A stretch of 64,000 nt of DNA from Kineosporia aurantiaca JCM 3230 (GTDB lineage: Bacteria > Actinomycetota > Actinomycetes > Actinomycetales > Kineosporiaceae). The notes beneath the pieces are model-generated. The model saw nothing but the letters and a program-made list of their open reading frames with translations, searched no databases and was not told where the DNA came from. Positions 1 to 8,457 of this stretch are shown one piece after another (position 1 is the stretch's first letter; every line of letters starts with the position of its first letter). The stretch lies in contig JODP01000009.1 in NCBI GenBank assembly GCA_000719025.1, forward strand, positions 124,001 through 188,000. Reading direction: 5' to 3'. The translations under genes were made by a program, and so were the position numbers.

Positions 1-1309
1 CGGGCTCGACCAGATAGCCGCGCACCTTCACGCTGTGGTCCCGGCGGCCAAGCAGGCTGAGCGCTCCGTCGGCCCCGATCGTCCCTACATCACTGCTCTT
101 ATAGGTACGGGCGCCGTTCGCGGCCGGGGTAAAAGCCTTTTCGGTGGCCCCCGGGTCGCCCAGGTAACCAGTGGCGAGGTTGCGCCCGGTCAGCGTTACG
201 GTGCCCGATCCGCCGGGCCCGACGGGCACTCCCGCCTCGTCGACCAGGGTGATCTCAATGTCGGGGATGGGACGTCCGACCGGCAGCAGACCGGTCAGCG
301 GCGGGTGCTCACGATCGACCTGGTACTCGGTGAGCACGCTGGTCTCGGACGAGCCGTACTTGTTACGGAGGACGCAGTCGGGCGGCAGGAGGGCGCGGGC
401 GGCCTCGAGATCCGGGCCGTACGCGGCCTCACCGGCGATCGTGACCGACCGCAGCTGCTGCAGCTGGGCCGGGTTCGGCGAACTGCTCACCAGATTGCGC
501 AGGATGGCCGGGCTGGCCTGCACGATCGTCACGTCGTTGCGCTCGATCCAGCCCGGCAGGCCGCCGATCCCGCGGGCCCGGATGTCGTACATGACCAGTG
601 TGGTGCCGACCAGGATGCCGGCGCAGGTCGCCATCAGCCCGGCGTGGAAGGCCATCGGCAGGGTGTGGGCCACCACGTCGTCGGCGCCGTAGCAACCGGT
701 CGCGCGGGCATTGGCCCAGGCGTCCCGGACCAGGAGACGGTGATCGTTGATCACGACCTTGGGCCGGCCCGTGCTGCCCGAGGTGAACGCGTAGGCGGCC
801 GCGGATTCCGGCGCCGGGGCGGTGGCCCAGAGCGCGTCGAGATCCGCCTCACTGCCGGTCTTCTCGCCGGAGATGTCGACCAGCACCTGCTCAACCAGCT
901 CGGCGGCGGTACCGGCGTTCTCCTGATCGGTCAGGCACAGCCGTACATCCACCCGCTCGACGAACGCGCGCAGCCGGGCCGGGGGAGTGCGCGGATCGAG
1001 GACCAGGATCGGACGGCCGGACGTGACGATGCCCCACAGCGCGGCGACGGCGGCGGCACCGTGCGAGTAGAGCAGGGCGACGGGCCGTTCGGGCGGGGAA
1101 CCGGCCGCGGCCGCGAACACCTGACGACGCACGGCCGCCGTGCGCAGGGCGAACTCGTGGTAGGTGAGACGCAGGTCGTCGTCGTGCACCGCCAGGGCTT
1201 CCGGCTGAGCCAAGACTACGGTACGTAACCGGGCAACCGCACCTGCCTCAATGTCCGCATACTCCAGCGGAGTCACCCGACGGTGCGTGCGCGCAATCTG
1301 CGCGGTCAT
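1..1309 (-). CDS. NRPS-type adenylation (AMP-binding) protein, C-terminus cut by window edge
   Basis: The frame stays open from an ATG at 1309 to the window edge, about 436 codons. It reads as an adenylate-forming domain with the core signatures in order: FTSGSTGRPK (P-loop, A3), NKYGSSETS (A5), the TYKSSDVG region (A7) and GRRDHSVKVRGYLVEP (A8 hinge). The family activates an amino or aryl acid as acyl-AMP and loads it on a carrier protein. No condensation domain precedes it, so it would be an initiation or stand-alone module; what follows the A domain lies outside the window. A GGAGGG ribosome site precedes the ATG. The substrate cannot be read here. It is divergent from the TIM-barrel gene at 1570 across a 260-bp AT-richer region. 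Confidence 0.85.
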   Translation of the reverse strand, partial: MTAQIARTHRRVTPLEYADIEAGAVARLRTVVLAQPEALAVHDDDLRLTYHEFALRTAAVRRQVFAAAAGSPPERPVALLYSHGAAAVAALWGIVTSGRPILVLDPRTPPARLRAFVERVDVRLCLTDQENAGTAAELVEQVLVDISGEKTGSEADLDALWATAPAPESAAAYAFTSGSTGRPKVVINDHRLLVRDAWANARATGCYGADDVVAHTLPMAFHAGLMATCAGILVGTTLVMYDIRARGIGGLPGWIERNDVTIVQASPAILRNLVSSSPNPAQLQQLRSVTIAGEAAYGPDLEAARALLPPDCVLRNKYGSSETSVLTEYQVDREHPPLTGLLPVGRPIPDIEITLVDEAGVPVGPGGSGTVTLTGRNLATGYLGDPGATEKAFTPAANGARTYKSSDVGTIGADGALSLLGRRDHSVKVRGYLVEP

Positions 1310-1334
1310 CCGGCCCCTCCCTCAAATCTCACGA

Positions 1335-1362
1335 AACGTCAGGAATAGTGATTTCTGACGTT
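1335..1362. promoter_or_regulatory. Inverted repeat upstream of adenylation gene (possible operator)
   Basis: AACGTCAG at 1335-1342 and CTGACGTT at 1355-1362 are perfect 8-bp inverted arms separated by 12 bp. They lie 26 bp upstream of the adenylation start, where an operator for that gene would sit. The arms extend further with mismatches. No regulator is assigned. Confidence 0.4.
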
Positions 1363-1569
1363 CGGTGAGAGTTCACGTCTCCGGTCACCAATATGCCAAG
1401 GAATAGCGGGAGGCGCGCGGGAAACCGGCCAGAGCCACCTGTGAGGACGCGGTCGGTATGAACCTTTGGCTCCCATTAGGGCTGATTTAGTTAGGCAGTC
1501 TAATGATCGTTTGCTGAGAGAAATCCGAGAATCGCCACGGGGCGGTGGCGGCGTTCGTAGGGTGTCCGC

Positions 1570-2442
1570 ATGACCGACACTCCCAGTCCCTGGGCCACCC
1601 GCCGCCAGGTCCCGGTCCGCCCCAGCGGAGTCGACCTACACCTCTCGGCTATGACTCTGCGTTACGCATCCTTCTCGGATCGTGTTCTCGCGGCGGCCGC
1701 GGCGGGCTTCAGCGGCATCGGGCTCGGCGCGGTCGACTACCTCGACGCCCGGCGCTCGGAGTTCTCTGAGGAGCAGCTCGCGGACTACGTGGCCCGGCAC
1801 GGGCTCCGCGTGGTCGAGCTGGAGTTCCTGACCGACTGGTGGCGCGAGGCCGACGTGCGCGGCGTCCGGCTCGAGGAGGACCTGCTCTTCTATCTGGCCG
1901 ACCTGCTCCACGTACCCCAGATCAACGTGGGCCTGTTCGCCGACGTGCCCACCGGCGTCCAAAAGCAGCAATTCCGCCGCCTGTGCACCCGCGCTGCCGA
2001 TCATGGAGTGCGGATCGCGCTGGAATTCATGCCCTACAGCAGCCTGCGCACCCTGGCCGAAGTTCGTGATCTTGTAGCCGGCGTACCGACCGGCAATGCG
2101 GGTCTCATGCTCGACGCGTGGCATTGGCATCGCTCCGGAGGAACGCTGGAGGAACTGCGCACGCTTTCCCCGGCTGAGGTGTTCGCCATTCAGCTGTGCG
2201 ACGCCACCGCCATTCCCAATCCTGATCTTCGTCAGGAAGGCCGGCACCAGCGACTGCTCCCCGGCGCGGGCGTCGTCGACCTGACCGGGTTCCTCAGCGT
2301 GCTCGGCGGGATCGGGGTCGATCTTCCGCTCGCGGTCGAGGTGCTGTCGGACGAGCTCGACGCCCGTAATCCGGTCGAGGTGGCGATGCTGGCGGCGCGC
2401 TCGGTGACCGAGCTGGTCGGGAAGCAGCCGGCGGTGGCCTGA
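1570..2442 (+). CDS. Sugar phosphate isomerase/epimerase-type TIM barrel
   Basis: The 290-residue protein resembles the xylose-isomerase-like / AP-endonuclease-2 TIM-barrel family. Candidate metal ligands sit on successive strands: Glu in VELEFL, Glu in IALEFMPY, Asp and His in MLDAWHWHR, Gln in AIQLCDA and Glu in AVEVLSDEL. The family includes epimerases, hydroxypyruvate isomerases and 3-dehydroshikimate dehydratases of the AsbF type, which make 3,4-dihydroxybenzoate for catechol siderophores. The adjacent divergent adenylation gene makes a secondary-metabolite or siderophore role possible, but that is inference. Its stop is 3 bp from the convergent stop at 2446. Confidence 0.75.
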   Translation: MTDTPSPWATRRQVPVRPSGVDLHLSAMTLRYASFSDRVLAAAAAGFSGIGLGAVDYLDARRSEFSEEQLADYVARHGLRVVELEFLTDWWREADVRGVRLEEDLLFYLADLLHVPQINVGLFADVPTGVQKQQFRRLCTRAADHGVRIALEFMPYSSLRTLAEVRDLVAGVPTGNAGLMLDAWHWHRSGGTLEELRTLSPAEVFAIQLCDATAIPNPDLRQEGRHQRLLPGAGVVDLTGFLSVLGGIGVDLPLAVEVLSDELDARNPVEVAMLAARSVTELVGKQPAVA

Positions 2443-2445
2443 GCG

Positions 2446-3645
2446 CTACTGGTCCTGGTCGATCCAGCTCTGGACCTGGTCCGGGTGGGAGCGGGGGGCG
2501 TCGATGAAGTGCGGCACGAAGCGGGCCTGGGTGTCGGTGATCAGGCGGCCGGAGTCGGTCTCCCGGATCCCCAGCCCGGCCGCGTGACCGCCGATCACCC
2601 AGGTGCCGAGCACCGGCAGGCAGTCGCCGATCCGCGGGATCTCCTGGTACATCTGGTAGATCGCAGCCTGGCCCTCGGTGTGCTTCTGCGCCACGCTCGC
2701 CCGGACCTCGCCGTTCAGCACGACCGAGGCCCCGGCCCCCTCCCAGCCGTGCACCGGCTTGACCACGTAGTTGCGGCCGAGCTTTTCCGGTGACCAGTAC
2801 GCGGGCAGCAGATTCGGATGGTCCGGGTACAGCTCCCACATCGTCGCCAGCAGGGCCTTGGACCCGGTGAGCACCTTGTGCACGGGCTCCAGCCAAGTGA
2901 CCTTGCTCTCCAGAGCGCTCCGGCCGAAGTCCTCGGCCAGCATCCACTCCCACGGGTACATGGCGAAGCAGGTTGTCACCGGGTCGTTCTCGAGGCCGAC
3001 GAACTGGCCACCCTTGAGGCCCAGCTGGTCGATCGGGAGGGTGATCGGCCGGCCCCCGGCCTCACGCACGGTGTCGGCCAGGTAAGCGACGGTGTTCCAG
3101 TCCTCCAAGGGCTCGGCGACGCCGGCGACCAGGTGCACGAATTCGTTGGCCCGCAGGTGCTTCTGCCAGGTGCGGACCAGGCGCTCGTGCAGCATGTTCC
3201 ACTGATCCCGCTCCGGCTGGACGGTTTCCAGCCAGGACCACTGGGTCACCGCGGTCTCGACCAGCGCGGCCGGGGTGTCGGCGTTGTACTCAAGCATCTT
3301 CGGCGGCGAGGAGCCGTCCCAAAGGACGTCGAAGCGTCCGTAGATTGACCAGTTCTCCTCGACGGACTTCCGGAGATACGGCCAGGCGTACTCGGGAATG
3401 CCGAGCTTGAGCAGGGTTTCCCGATCGTGGCACATCACCCGGGTGGCGTGCATGGCCATCGCGTGCAGCTCGTTCGTGACCCGCTCGAGCTCGTCGATCT
3501 GCGCCTCGGTGAACCGGTAAGCCGCGCCCTCGAACCAGTAGGGCAGGTCGTCCGCACCGTCGTTGCGCTCCCGCGCGTAGGCCAGGCCTTCTTCCTCGAC
3601 CAGACGGTACGCGTCCGGTCGAGGATTCTGCGGTAGCCGGATCAC
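2446..3645 (-). CDS. Glutathionylspermidine synthase-like ATP-grasp ligase (YgiC/YjfC type)
   Basis: 399 residues from a GTG at 3645. The start is chosen because a GGAG site lies 9 nt upstream and because the GTG overlaps the stop of the lipoprotein gene as GTGA. The protein matches the C-terminal ATP-grasp ligase of glutathionylspermidine synthase, with WSIYGRFDVLWDG, KMLEYNADTPAAL, KPVHGWEGAGASVV and PVLGTWVIGG. The amidase half of the E. coli bifunctional enzyme is absent, as in YgiC/YjfC. The family makes an amide bond using ATP. Actinobacteria use mycothiol rather than glutathione, so the substrate is unlikely to be glutathionylspermidine. Coupling to a lipoprotein hints at envelope work. 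Confidence 0.8.
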   Translation of the reverse strand: MIRLPQNPRPDAYRLVEEEGLAYARERNDGADDLPYWFEGAAYRFTEAQIDELERVTNELHAMAMHATRVMCHDRETLLKLGIPEYAWPYLRKSVEENWSIYGRFDVLWDGSSPPKMLEYNADTPAALVETAVTQWSWLETVQPERDQWNMLHERLVRTWQKHLRANEFVHLVAGVAEPLEDWNTVAYLADTVREAGGRPITLPIDQLGLKGGQFVGLENDPVTTCFAMYPWEWMLAEDFGRSALESKVTWLEPVHKVLTGSKALLATMWELYPDHPNLLPAYWSPEKLGRNYVVKPVHGWEGAGASVVLNGEVRASVAQKHTEGQAAIYQMYQEIPRIGDCLPVLGTWVIGGHAAGLGIRETDSGRLITDTQARFVPHFIDAPRSHPDQVQSWIDQDQ

Positions 3646-4046
3646 CCGCCCACGCTCCAGCCGCTGCGACTGGTGGAGCCGAAGCCCCCGCGCTCCACCG
3701 ATGTCTTGGCGCTCGACTTCGACACCGTGCCCCCGCTGGTGCTGGCGCCCCCAATTGCGGCGGCGTGCTTGCCCGCGGGCAGCGTGCTCACTGATCCGGG
3801 GTAGTTCTGTACGCGTCCACCTAGGGGCGGGATCCGGCGTCCTATAGGCCAGAGCAGGAACCCGTAGCCGCTCGAATGCCGACTCTGGTCGCACTCCTTG
3901 TCGTCGACCCGGGTCTGCGTGCTCTGGTTCACGCACACACCCTGGTAGTCCGGATCCGGATCACTGCCGCAGCCGGTGAGTACCGCTGCCGCGAACAAGG
4001 CCGTTCCGCTGGCCACCACCATGGTGCTGCGCCGTCGAGAATTCAC
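3642..4046 (-). CDS. Lipoprotein coupled to the YgiC-like ligase
   Basis: 134 residues from a GTG at 4046. The N-terminus has a basic patch (NSRRRST), a hydrophobic stretch and the lipobox LTGC followed by GSD, so it should be lipidated and exported. The mature part has a cysteine-bearing segment DYQGVCVNQSTQTRVDDKEC, then YGFLLWPIGRRIPPLGG, and a Ser/Gly-rich tail. The stop overlaps the next start as GTGA, so the two are translated together. The pairing of a small envelope protein with a YgiC-type ligase resembles ygiB-ygiC in enterobacteria; that parallel is inference. Specific function is unknown. Confidence 0.7.
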   Translation of the reverse strand: MNSRRRSTMVVASGTALFAAAVLTGCGSDPDPDYQGVCVNQSTQTRVDDKECDQSRHSSGYGFLLWPIGRRIPPLGGRVQNYPGSVSTLPAGKHAAAIGGASTSGGTVSKSSAKTSVERGGFGSTSRSGWSVGG

Positions 4047-4356
4047 CCGTACCGATCGTTCCCCTCTGCCGCTTTCTCGTGTGCGGGGTGAGGACGCGTG
4101 AGTGACGGGGTGGGGTTGCGCTCGGACGGCGTGCGCCGGGTCACTTTGGGGTGAGGTGTGCACAGTTCCGATGCTGGTGGGTATGTGGCGCCTTGGCTAT
4201 TTGACTCTGTCCATGCTGTAGCCGATCGGGTCTTGCGACGGGATCGGGTGGCTACGGGCGACCTAGGCGGTACCTACCCCGCCGCACTCGTGCTGCCGGT
4301 AACCTTGCTCATCGGCGCCCTTGGGTGCTGCCTACCCAGGCTGGTGCGGGTGGGGA
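4047..4356. other. Intergenic region between lipoprotein and tRNA genes
   Basis: About 310 bp without a credible gene. It must carry the leftward promoter of the lipoprotein operon and the rightward promoter of the tRNA. A TTGACT hexamer occurs near 4200 on the + strand but is about 150 bp from the tRNA. No strong palindrome was seen. Confidence 0.5.
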
Positions 4357-4430
4357 GGGGCAGTAGCTCAATAGGTTAGAGCAGCGGACTCATAATCCGT
4401 CGGTCGCGGGTTCGAACCCCGCCTGCCCCA
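4357..4430 (+). tRNA. tRNA-Ile (anticodon CAT, lysidine-type tRNA-Ile2)
   Basis: A full cloverleaf can be drawn: acceptor GGGGCAG/CTGCCCC, D-arm GCTC..GAGC, anticodon stem-loop GCGGACTCATAATCCGT, and T-arm GCGGGTTCGAACCCCGC, ending in discriminator A. The anticodon is CAT. The loop context GACTCATAATC is the one seen in tRNA-Ile2, whose C34 is modified to lysidine to read AUA, rather than elongator or initiator Met. CCA is not encoded. The 3' half, 4390-4430, overlaps the end of an antisense AraC gene. Confidence 0.9.
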
Positions 4431-5415
4431 CCGCAGCTCCTCGTGGCGTTTCCGGCCGCCCGTCCGCGGCATCGCGGTACTGCTTGGGCGAGGAGCCGAC
4501 CACCCGCCGGAACGCCGTACTGAAGGCGCTCTCGGATTCGTAGCCGGTGGCGACGGCGAGTTCGGAGATGGAGCGGGTGTTGCGGCGCAGGGCGTCGCGG
4601 GCCAGGCTCATGCGCCACTGGATCAGGTACTCCAGAGGGGCTGTGCCGAGCTGCTTCTTGAAGGCGGCGGCGAACGCGGAGCGGGACATGTGGGCGATGG
4701 CGGCCAGTTCCTGGAGGGTCCAGCGGTGGGAGACGTCGGCGTGCAGGGCGCGCAGGGCCGCGCCGACGCCGTCGTTGCACAGCGCTCCGAGCCAGCCGAC
4801 GGGGTGGTCGGTCTGGTCGACGTGGGCGCGCAGTACGTGGACGAAGAGGATCTGCACCAGGTGGTCCAGCACCAGGGAGCTGCCGACGCTGCGGTTCTTC
4901 ACCTCGGTGCTGAGCAGTTGGGCCACCTGACCGAGCTGTCCGTTGCGCCGGTCGCCGGCCCGGACGTGGACCAGCCGGGGCAGCACGTCGATCAGCATTC
5001 CGGCGTTGGCTTCGTCGAACCAGAACTGCCCGCCGCACACCCCGAAGTCTGAATCGGCCTCGGCGCCGATGCGCACCTGGCCGTTCACGGCGCTCTCCCA
5101 CACGGCCTGGGCCGGTAGCGGTTCGGCGGTGAGGGAGCTGGCCAGCCGATAGGCCGGAGGGTTGACCAGCAGAAAGAGGTCGCCCTTGCGCAGCCGCACG
5201 GGTTCGCTGTCGTCCTCGAACGCCAGCCAGCACTCGCCCCGGTCGATGCCCCCGATCTTCACGTACTCGAACGCTTCGAAGCGCAGCGCCCACGACCCGG
5301 CCGCGGTGAAGTCCGGATAGACCTCCGTGCGGGGCCGGAGCAGGCCGATGGCGCCTGCGATGGGGTCGCTGGAGACCAGCTGCGGTTCACTGCTGGACGA
5401 TGCGTAAGAAAGCAT
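4390..5415 (-). CDS. AraC-family transcriptional regulator (Cupin_6 sensor), 3' end antisense to tRNA
   Basis: 341 residues from ATG 5415. The N-terminal part is a cupin-type ligand-binding domain (DPIAGAIGLLRPRTEV, GDLFLLVNPPAYRL). The C-terminal part carries two helix-turn-helix units (LQELAAIAHMSRSAFAAAFK and ISELAVATGYESESAFSTAF), as in AraC regulators. It is divergent from an SDR gene 49 bp away, its likely target. The domain ends near GSSPKQYRDAA. The last codons, GQAGFEPATDGL, are the antisense of the tRNA T-arm and anticodon arm, and the TGA stop is the complement of tRNA positions 33-35. This is a genuine overlap, not a conserved domain. Confidence 0.85.
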   Translation of the reverse strand: MLSYASSSSEPQLVSSDPIAGAIGLLRPRTEVYPDFTAAGSWALRFEAFEYVKIGGIDRGECWLAFEDDSEPVRLRKGDLFLLVNPPAYRLASSLTAEPLPAQAVWESAVNGQVRIGAEADSDFGVCGGQFWFDEANAGMLIDVLPRLVHVRAGDRRNGQLGQVAQLLSTEVKNRSVGSSLVLDHLVQILFVHVLRAHVDQTDHPVGWLGALCNDGVGAALRALHADVSHRWTLQELAAIAHMSRSAFAAAFKKQLGTAPLEYLIQWRMSLARDALRRNTRSISELAVATGYESESAFSTAFRRVVGSSPKQYRDAADGRPETPRGAAVGQAGFEPATDGL

Positions 5416-5464
5416 GGATTCCACGTTATGGATCGTACAGTCTTGGGCATCCACCATCGTTCTT

Positions 5465-6202
5465 ATGACCACCACCACTCATCGGACCGCGCTCGTCACG
5501 GGCGCCAACAAGGGCATCGGGTTCGAGACTGCCCGACAGCTCGCCCAGCAGGGATTCACCGTTTGGCTGGGATGCCGTGACTCCGGCCGCGGCGAAGCGG
5601 CCGCGAAGGACCTGGCCCCCGACGGCGACGTCCGCTTCGTCCAACTCGACGTGACCGACACCGCCAGCATCCAGGCCGCCCAGGAGCACATCGCCGAGCA
5701 CAGCGGCGCCCTCGACGTCCTGATCAACAACGCCGGCATCGCCCTCGGCGACGAGGAGGGCCCGCCCAGCACCGTGCGGTCCGAGACGATCGCGAAGACG
5801 ATCGACGTCAACTTCTACGGCACGCTGCGCGTCACCCAGGCCTTCCTGCCGCTGGTGCGCCAGGCTGAGGCCGGGCGCATCGTGAACCTGAGCAGCTCGA
5901 TGGGATCGCTCACCCTGCTCACCGCGCCCGAGCAGCCCCTGGCCCCGTTCGGCATGAGCTACGCCTACTCCACGTCCAAGACCCTTGTGAGCACCCTGAC
6001 CGGATGGTTCGCCGTCGAGCTGAAAGACACGCCGGTGAAGGTGAACTCGGTGTGCCCCGGGTTCAACGCCACCGACATGAACGGCCACCTGGGAACGCAG
6101 CACCCGTCCGAGGGTGCCAAGGTCGTCGTGCGCGCCGCCACCCTGCCGGCCGACGGGCCGAGCGGCAGCTTCTTCGACGTCAGCGGGCCTGTGGAGTGGT
6201 GA
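5465..6202 (+). CDS. Short-chain dehydrogenase/reductase
   Basis: 245 residues from ATG 5465. It is a classical SDR: the cofactor loop TGANKGIG near the N-terminus, NNAG, the serine of LSSSMGS, and the catalytic YSTSK. Such enzymes reduce carbonyls or oxidise alcohols with NAD(P)H. The TGANKGIG loop and length resemble plant-type carbonyl reductases. No clear ribosome site precedes the ATG in the 49-bp gap to the AraC gene, so a leaderless message is possible. The divergent AraC protein probably controls it. Substrate unknown. Confidence 0.88.
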   Translation: MTTTTHRTALVTGANKGIGFETARQLAQQGFTVWLGCRDSGRGEAAAKDLAPDGDVRFVQLDVTDTASIQAAQEHIAEHSGALDVLINNAGIALGDEEGPPSTVRSETIAKTIDVNFYGTLRVTQAFLPLVRQAEAGRIVNLSSSMGSLTLLTAPEQPLAPFGMSYAYSTSKTLVSTLTGWFAVELKDTPVKVNSVCPGFNATDMNGHLGTQHPSEGAKVVVRAATLPADGPSGSFFDVSGPVEW

Positions 6203-6249
6203 CTTCACCGAAGCTTGGGTAGGAGACCGGCCGCCGTCCACCCCAGGTA

Positions 6250-7041
6250 TCACGCGTAGGCGACCGCCATCAGATGAGAGCCAGCGTTGAGCAAGGCTGG
6301 GTCGGACTCGGTCGACTCCAGCCAGGTCAGGATGAACTCGAGCTGTTCCGGATCCCGAAGGCGATCGGTGATGCCCGGCGCCCAGGACAGCAGGCCCTCG
6401 ACCGGCAGGACCGCATTGAGGTGAAGCCCGGATTCGGTGACCTCGTCGGCCAGTTCGCGCGCATCGTGGAAGTAGGCGGTGGTGAACAGCTGGGACTGGT
6501 CACCCGGATTGTGGTGGCGGCCGGTGCGACGGTCTTCGGTCATGATGGACGCGAAACCCGGGCGGTCGATGAGACCGCGGAAGAAGCCGTCGAAAGAGCT
6601 TGCGTAGCGGGAAATCGCTGCCGCAAGAACGACTCCGCCCGGACGCAGCACGCGCCGGGCCTCGCGGAAGGCTTGGAGGCGGTCGTCGCGCTCGAGCAGG
6701 TGGTAGAGCGGGCCGAGGAGGAGCACGGCGTCGGCTGAGGCGTCGGGTTCGGCCAGGTCGCGGGCGTCACCTAGGCGCGCTTGGACGCCGTCCAGCGCCG
6801 ACGCCAGTTCGACGTGCAAGGGCACCGGGTCGATCAGAAGCACTTCGTAGCCCGCCGCAGCCAGGCCCTCGGCGTACACCCCGCTGGCCCCACCGACGTC
6901 CAGAATTCGCGCCGGTGGGGCCGGCAGGTAGCGGTTCAGCAGGACCTGGGTGCGGATCCGCTCCAGCGAGGGAGCTTCCGTGAGCCGGGACTGCTCTCCG
7001 CCTTTGGAGTGGTACCGGGAGACCTCCGGGTCGATGGCCAT
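6250..7041 (-). CDS. Class I SAM-dependent methyltransferase
   Basis: 263 residues. SAM motif I is ILDVGGASG, followed by the acidic LLIDPVPLH, then motifs ARLGDARDL and DAVLLLGPLYHL, and a post-motif RVLRPGGVV. The fold is the small-molecule methyltransferase type (UbiE/Methyltransf_11). The substrate cannot be deduced. It lies 42 bp downstream of the membrane protein of the sigma-factor operon and points the same way, so it may be co-transcribed. Confidence 0.8.
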   Translation of the reverse strand: MAIDPEVSRYHSKGGEQSRLTEAPSLERIRTQVLLNRYLPAPPARILDVGGASGVYAEGLAAAGYEVLLIDPVPLHVELASALDGVQARLGDARDLAEPDASADAVLLLGPLYHLLERDDRLQAFREARRVLRPGGVVLAAAISRYASSFDGFFRGLIDRPGFASIMTEDRRTGRHHNPGDQSQLFTTAYFHDARELADEVTESGLHLNAVLPVEGLLSWAPGITDRLRDPEQLEFILTWLESTESDPALLNAGSHLMAVAYA

Positions 7042-7083
7042 GGTTCAGGATTCAGGACAGTTGCTGGTCGGCGCGACCGAATA

Positions 7084-8457
7084 TCACGGCCCGACGCGGG
7101 TGCCCGGGGTGTCGCCGATCATGGTGGTGTACGCGGCCGAGCTCCGGACCGGCGTGGATCCCATCTCGGAGCCGTCGGCGGCGTAGGCGGTGGCGGTGGC
7201 TTCCTGCTCTGGATCGATGGTCACCGTTCCCATGCCCGTCTTGCTCAGCTTGACCTCCACCGGCTTGCCACCGGCGGGGGTGACCGTGACGCGGGCTGCC
7301 TTTTCCGGGGCGACGACGATCACGTGAGGGCCGCCCCGGTGGTTTTTCGTCAGGCGGTAGGCGATGGGGCGGGTATCGATGCCCTTGGCCGGCAACAGGA
7401 CTGAGAGATCTTCCGACATGGTGCCCGTGCCGTCGGGGACGGTTCCGAAGGCGAACGCCACTACCCCTTGGCCCGGTTGCTGCAGGGTGAAGACGGCGAC
7501 CTTCTTGCCCTGAACCCCGCCGACCCAGAGGACCTTGAATTCGGTACCAGGCAGGGGGAGGTGGGCTTCACTCAGGCCCCACGTCAACCAGGTTTTCAGA
7601 AGCTCGGAGTCGAAGTCCCGGCCGTGGAGAGCGGATTGAATAACCGCGGGAAGGGACGTCATGTTCGTGCCAAGCTTCGACCAGGTTGCTCCGTAGTCCT
7701 TTACGGCGAAGGTTTTTCCATGCTGGGTCAGCGTCGCCTTGAGCCGGGGGAGGTCTTTCGCCTGAAGGGGAATCGACGTCTCGACGAGCCCGCTACCTTC
7801 TGCTCCTTTGGCCTGCCCGGTTCTCTGCTCGACAGTGCCCTGCGCACTGTAATAGGTCTCGCCGATGTTGCTGAGGGTGGCCGTGTAGCCCTCAGGTCCT
7901 ACCGTCACCGCCGCGCCCTTTTCCATATTGTCGGCCACAACCAAGGTCGACGCCGGTCCCACCGGACCGTTCTGGCTCGGGATCATCCGCTTCGGGGAAG
8001 CCCCGCGGGGCCCGGTGAGCCAGAGGTACTGGGGACCCTCGACCGCTCGCCGGTCGACGGTGGCCCGCTCGCCGGCCGGTAGGTAGGCCAGGACCAGTCG
8101 CTGGGTTCCCAGATCCGAAGCGTAGAGGAGTCTGGTCTCGGCGGACTTGGACACCTGGGTCGTCATCGCCTTCACGAACGTCTGGTCCTGCGCCAGGGAT
8201 CCCCGGAGCGGGCTGTCGAGCAGCGCCTTGGTCGTGGGGGCGGCCGGTGTCGGCTGGTTTCGGCTGCCGAACGCCTGAAACCCGACGGCGGCGGCCGCGA
8301 GAGCGATCACGGTGGCTACCGCGGTGGCGACGCGCAGCCGCCGGGTGCGCCGCCGCTTCGCCTCACGCTGGATAAAGGTGGAATACGGGTCGTGCAGGTC
8401 GTTGGCGAAGGCGGCCTCGTCGGCGAGAGCGGTTCGCAGTTCGGTCTCGATGTTCAT
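7084..8457 (-). CDS. Membrane-anchored protein coupled to SigE-family sigma factor
   Basis: 457 residues from ATG 8457. It overlaps the sigma-factor stop as TGATG and has a GAGGAG site upstream. The N-terminal 35 or so residues are acidic and probably cytoplasmic, followed by a basic cluster (EAKRRRTRRLR) and one membrane helix (VATAVATVIALAAAAVGFQ). The remainder, about 400 residues, would be extracytoplasmic. I do not recognise that domain. Cytoplasmic tail, single helix and external domain together with coupling to a sigma factor suggest an anti-sigma or signal-sensing partner, but no HxxxCxxC zinc motif is present in the tail. That role is inference. Confidence 0.7.
   Translation of the reverse strand: MNIETELRTALADEAAFANDLHDPYSTFIQREAKRRRTRRLRVATAVATVIALAAAAVGFQAFGSRNQPTPAAPTTKALLDSPLRGSLAQDQTFVKAMTTQVSKSAETRLLYASDLGTQRLVLAYLPAGERATVDRRAVEGPQYLWLTGPRGASPKRMIPSQNGPVGPASTLVVADNMEKGAAVTVGPEGYTATLSNIGETYYSAQGTVEQRTGQAKGAEGSGLVETSIPLQAKDLPRLKATLTQHGKTFAVKDYGATWSKLGTNMTSLPAVIQSALHGRDFDSELLKTWLTWGLSEAHLPLPGTEFKVLWVGGVQGKKVAVFTLQQPGQGVVAFAFGTVPDGTGTMSEDLSVLLPAKGIDTRPIAYRLTKNHRGGPHVIVVAPEKAARVTVTPAGGKPVEVKLSKTGMGTVTIDPEQEATATAYAADGSEMGSTPVRSSAAYTTMIGDTPGTRVGP

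Noticed and set aside
35..1228. Open frame of 397 codons on the + strand at the left edge
   Set aside because: It is antisense to a well-supported adenylation protein read on the - strand; no domain is seen in the + frame.
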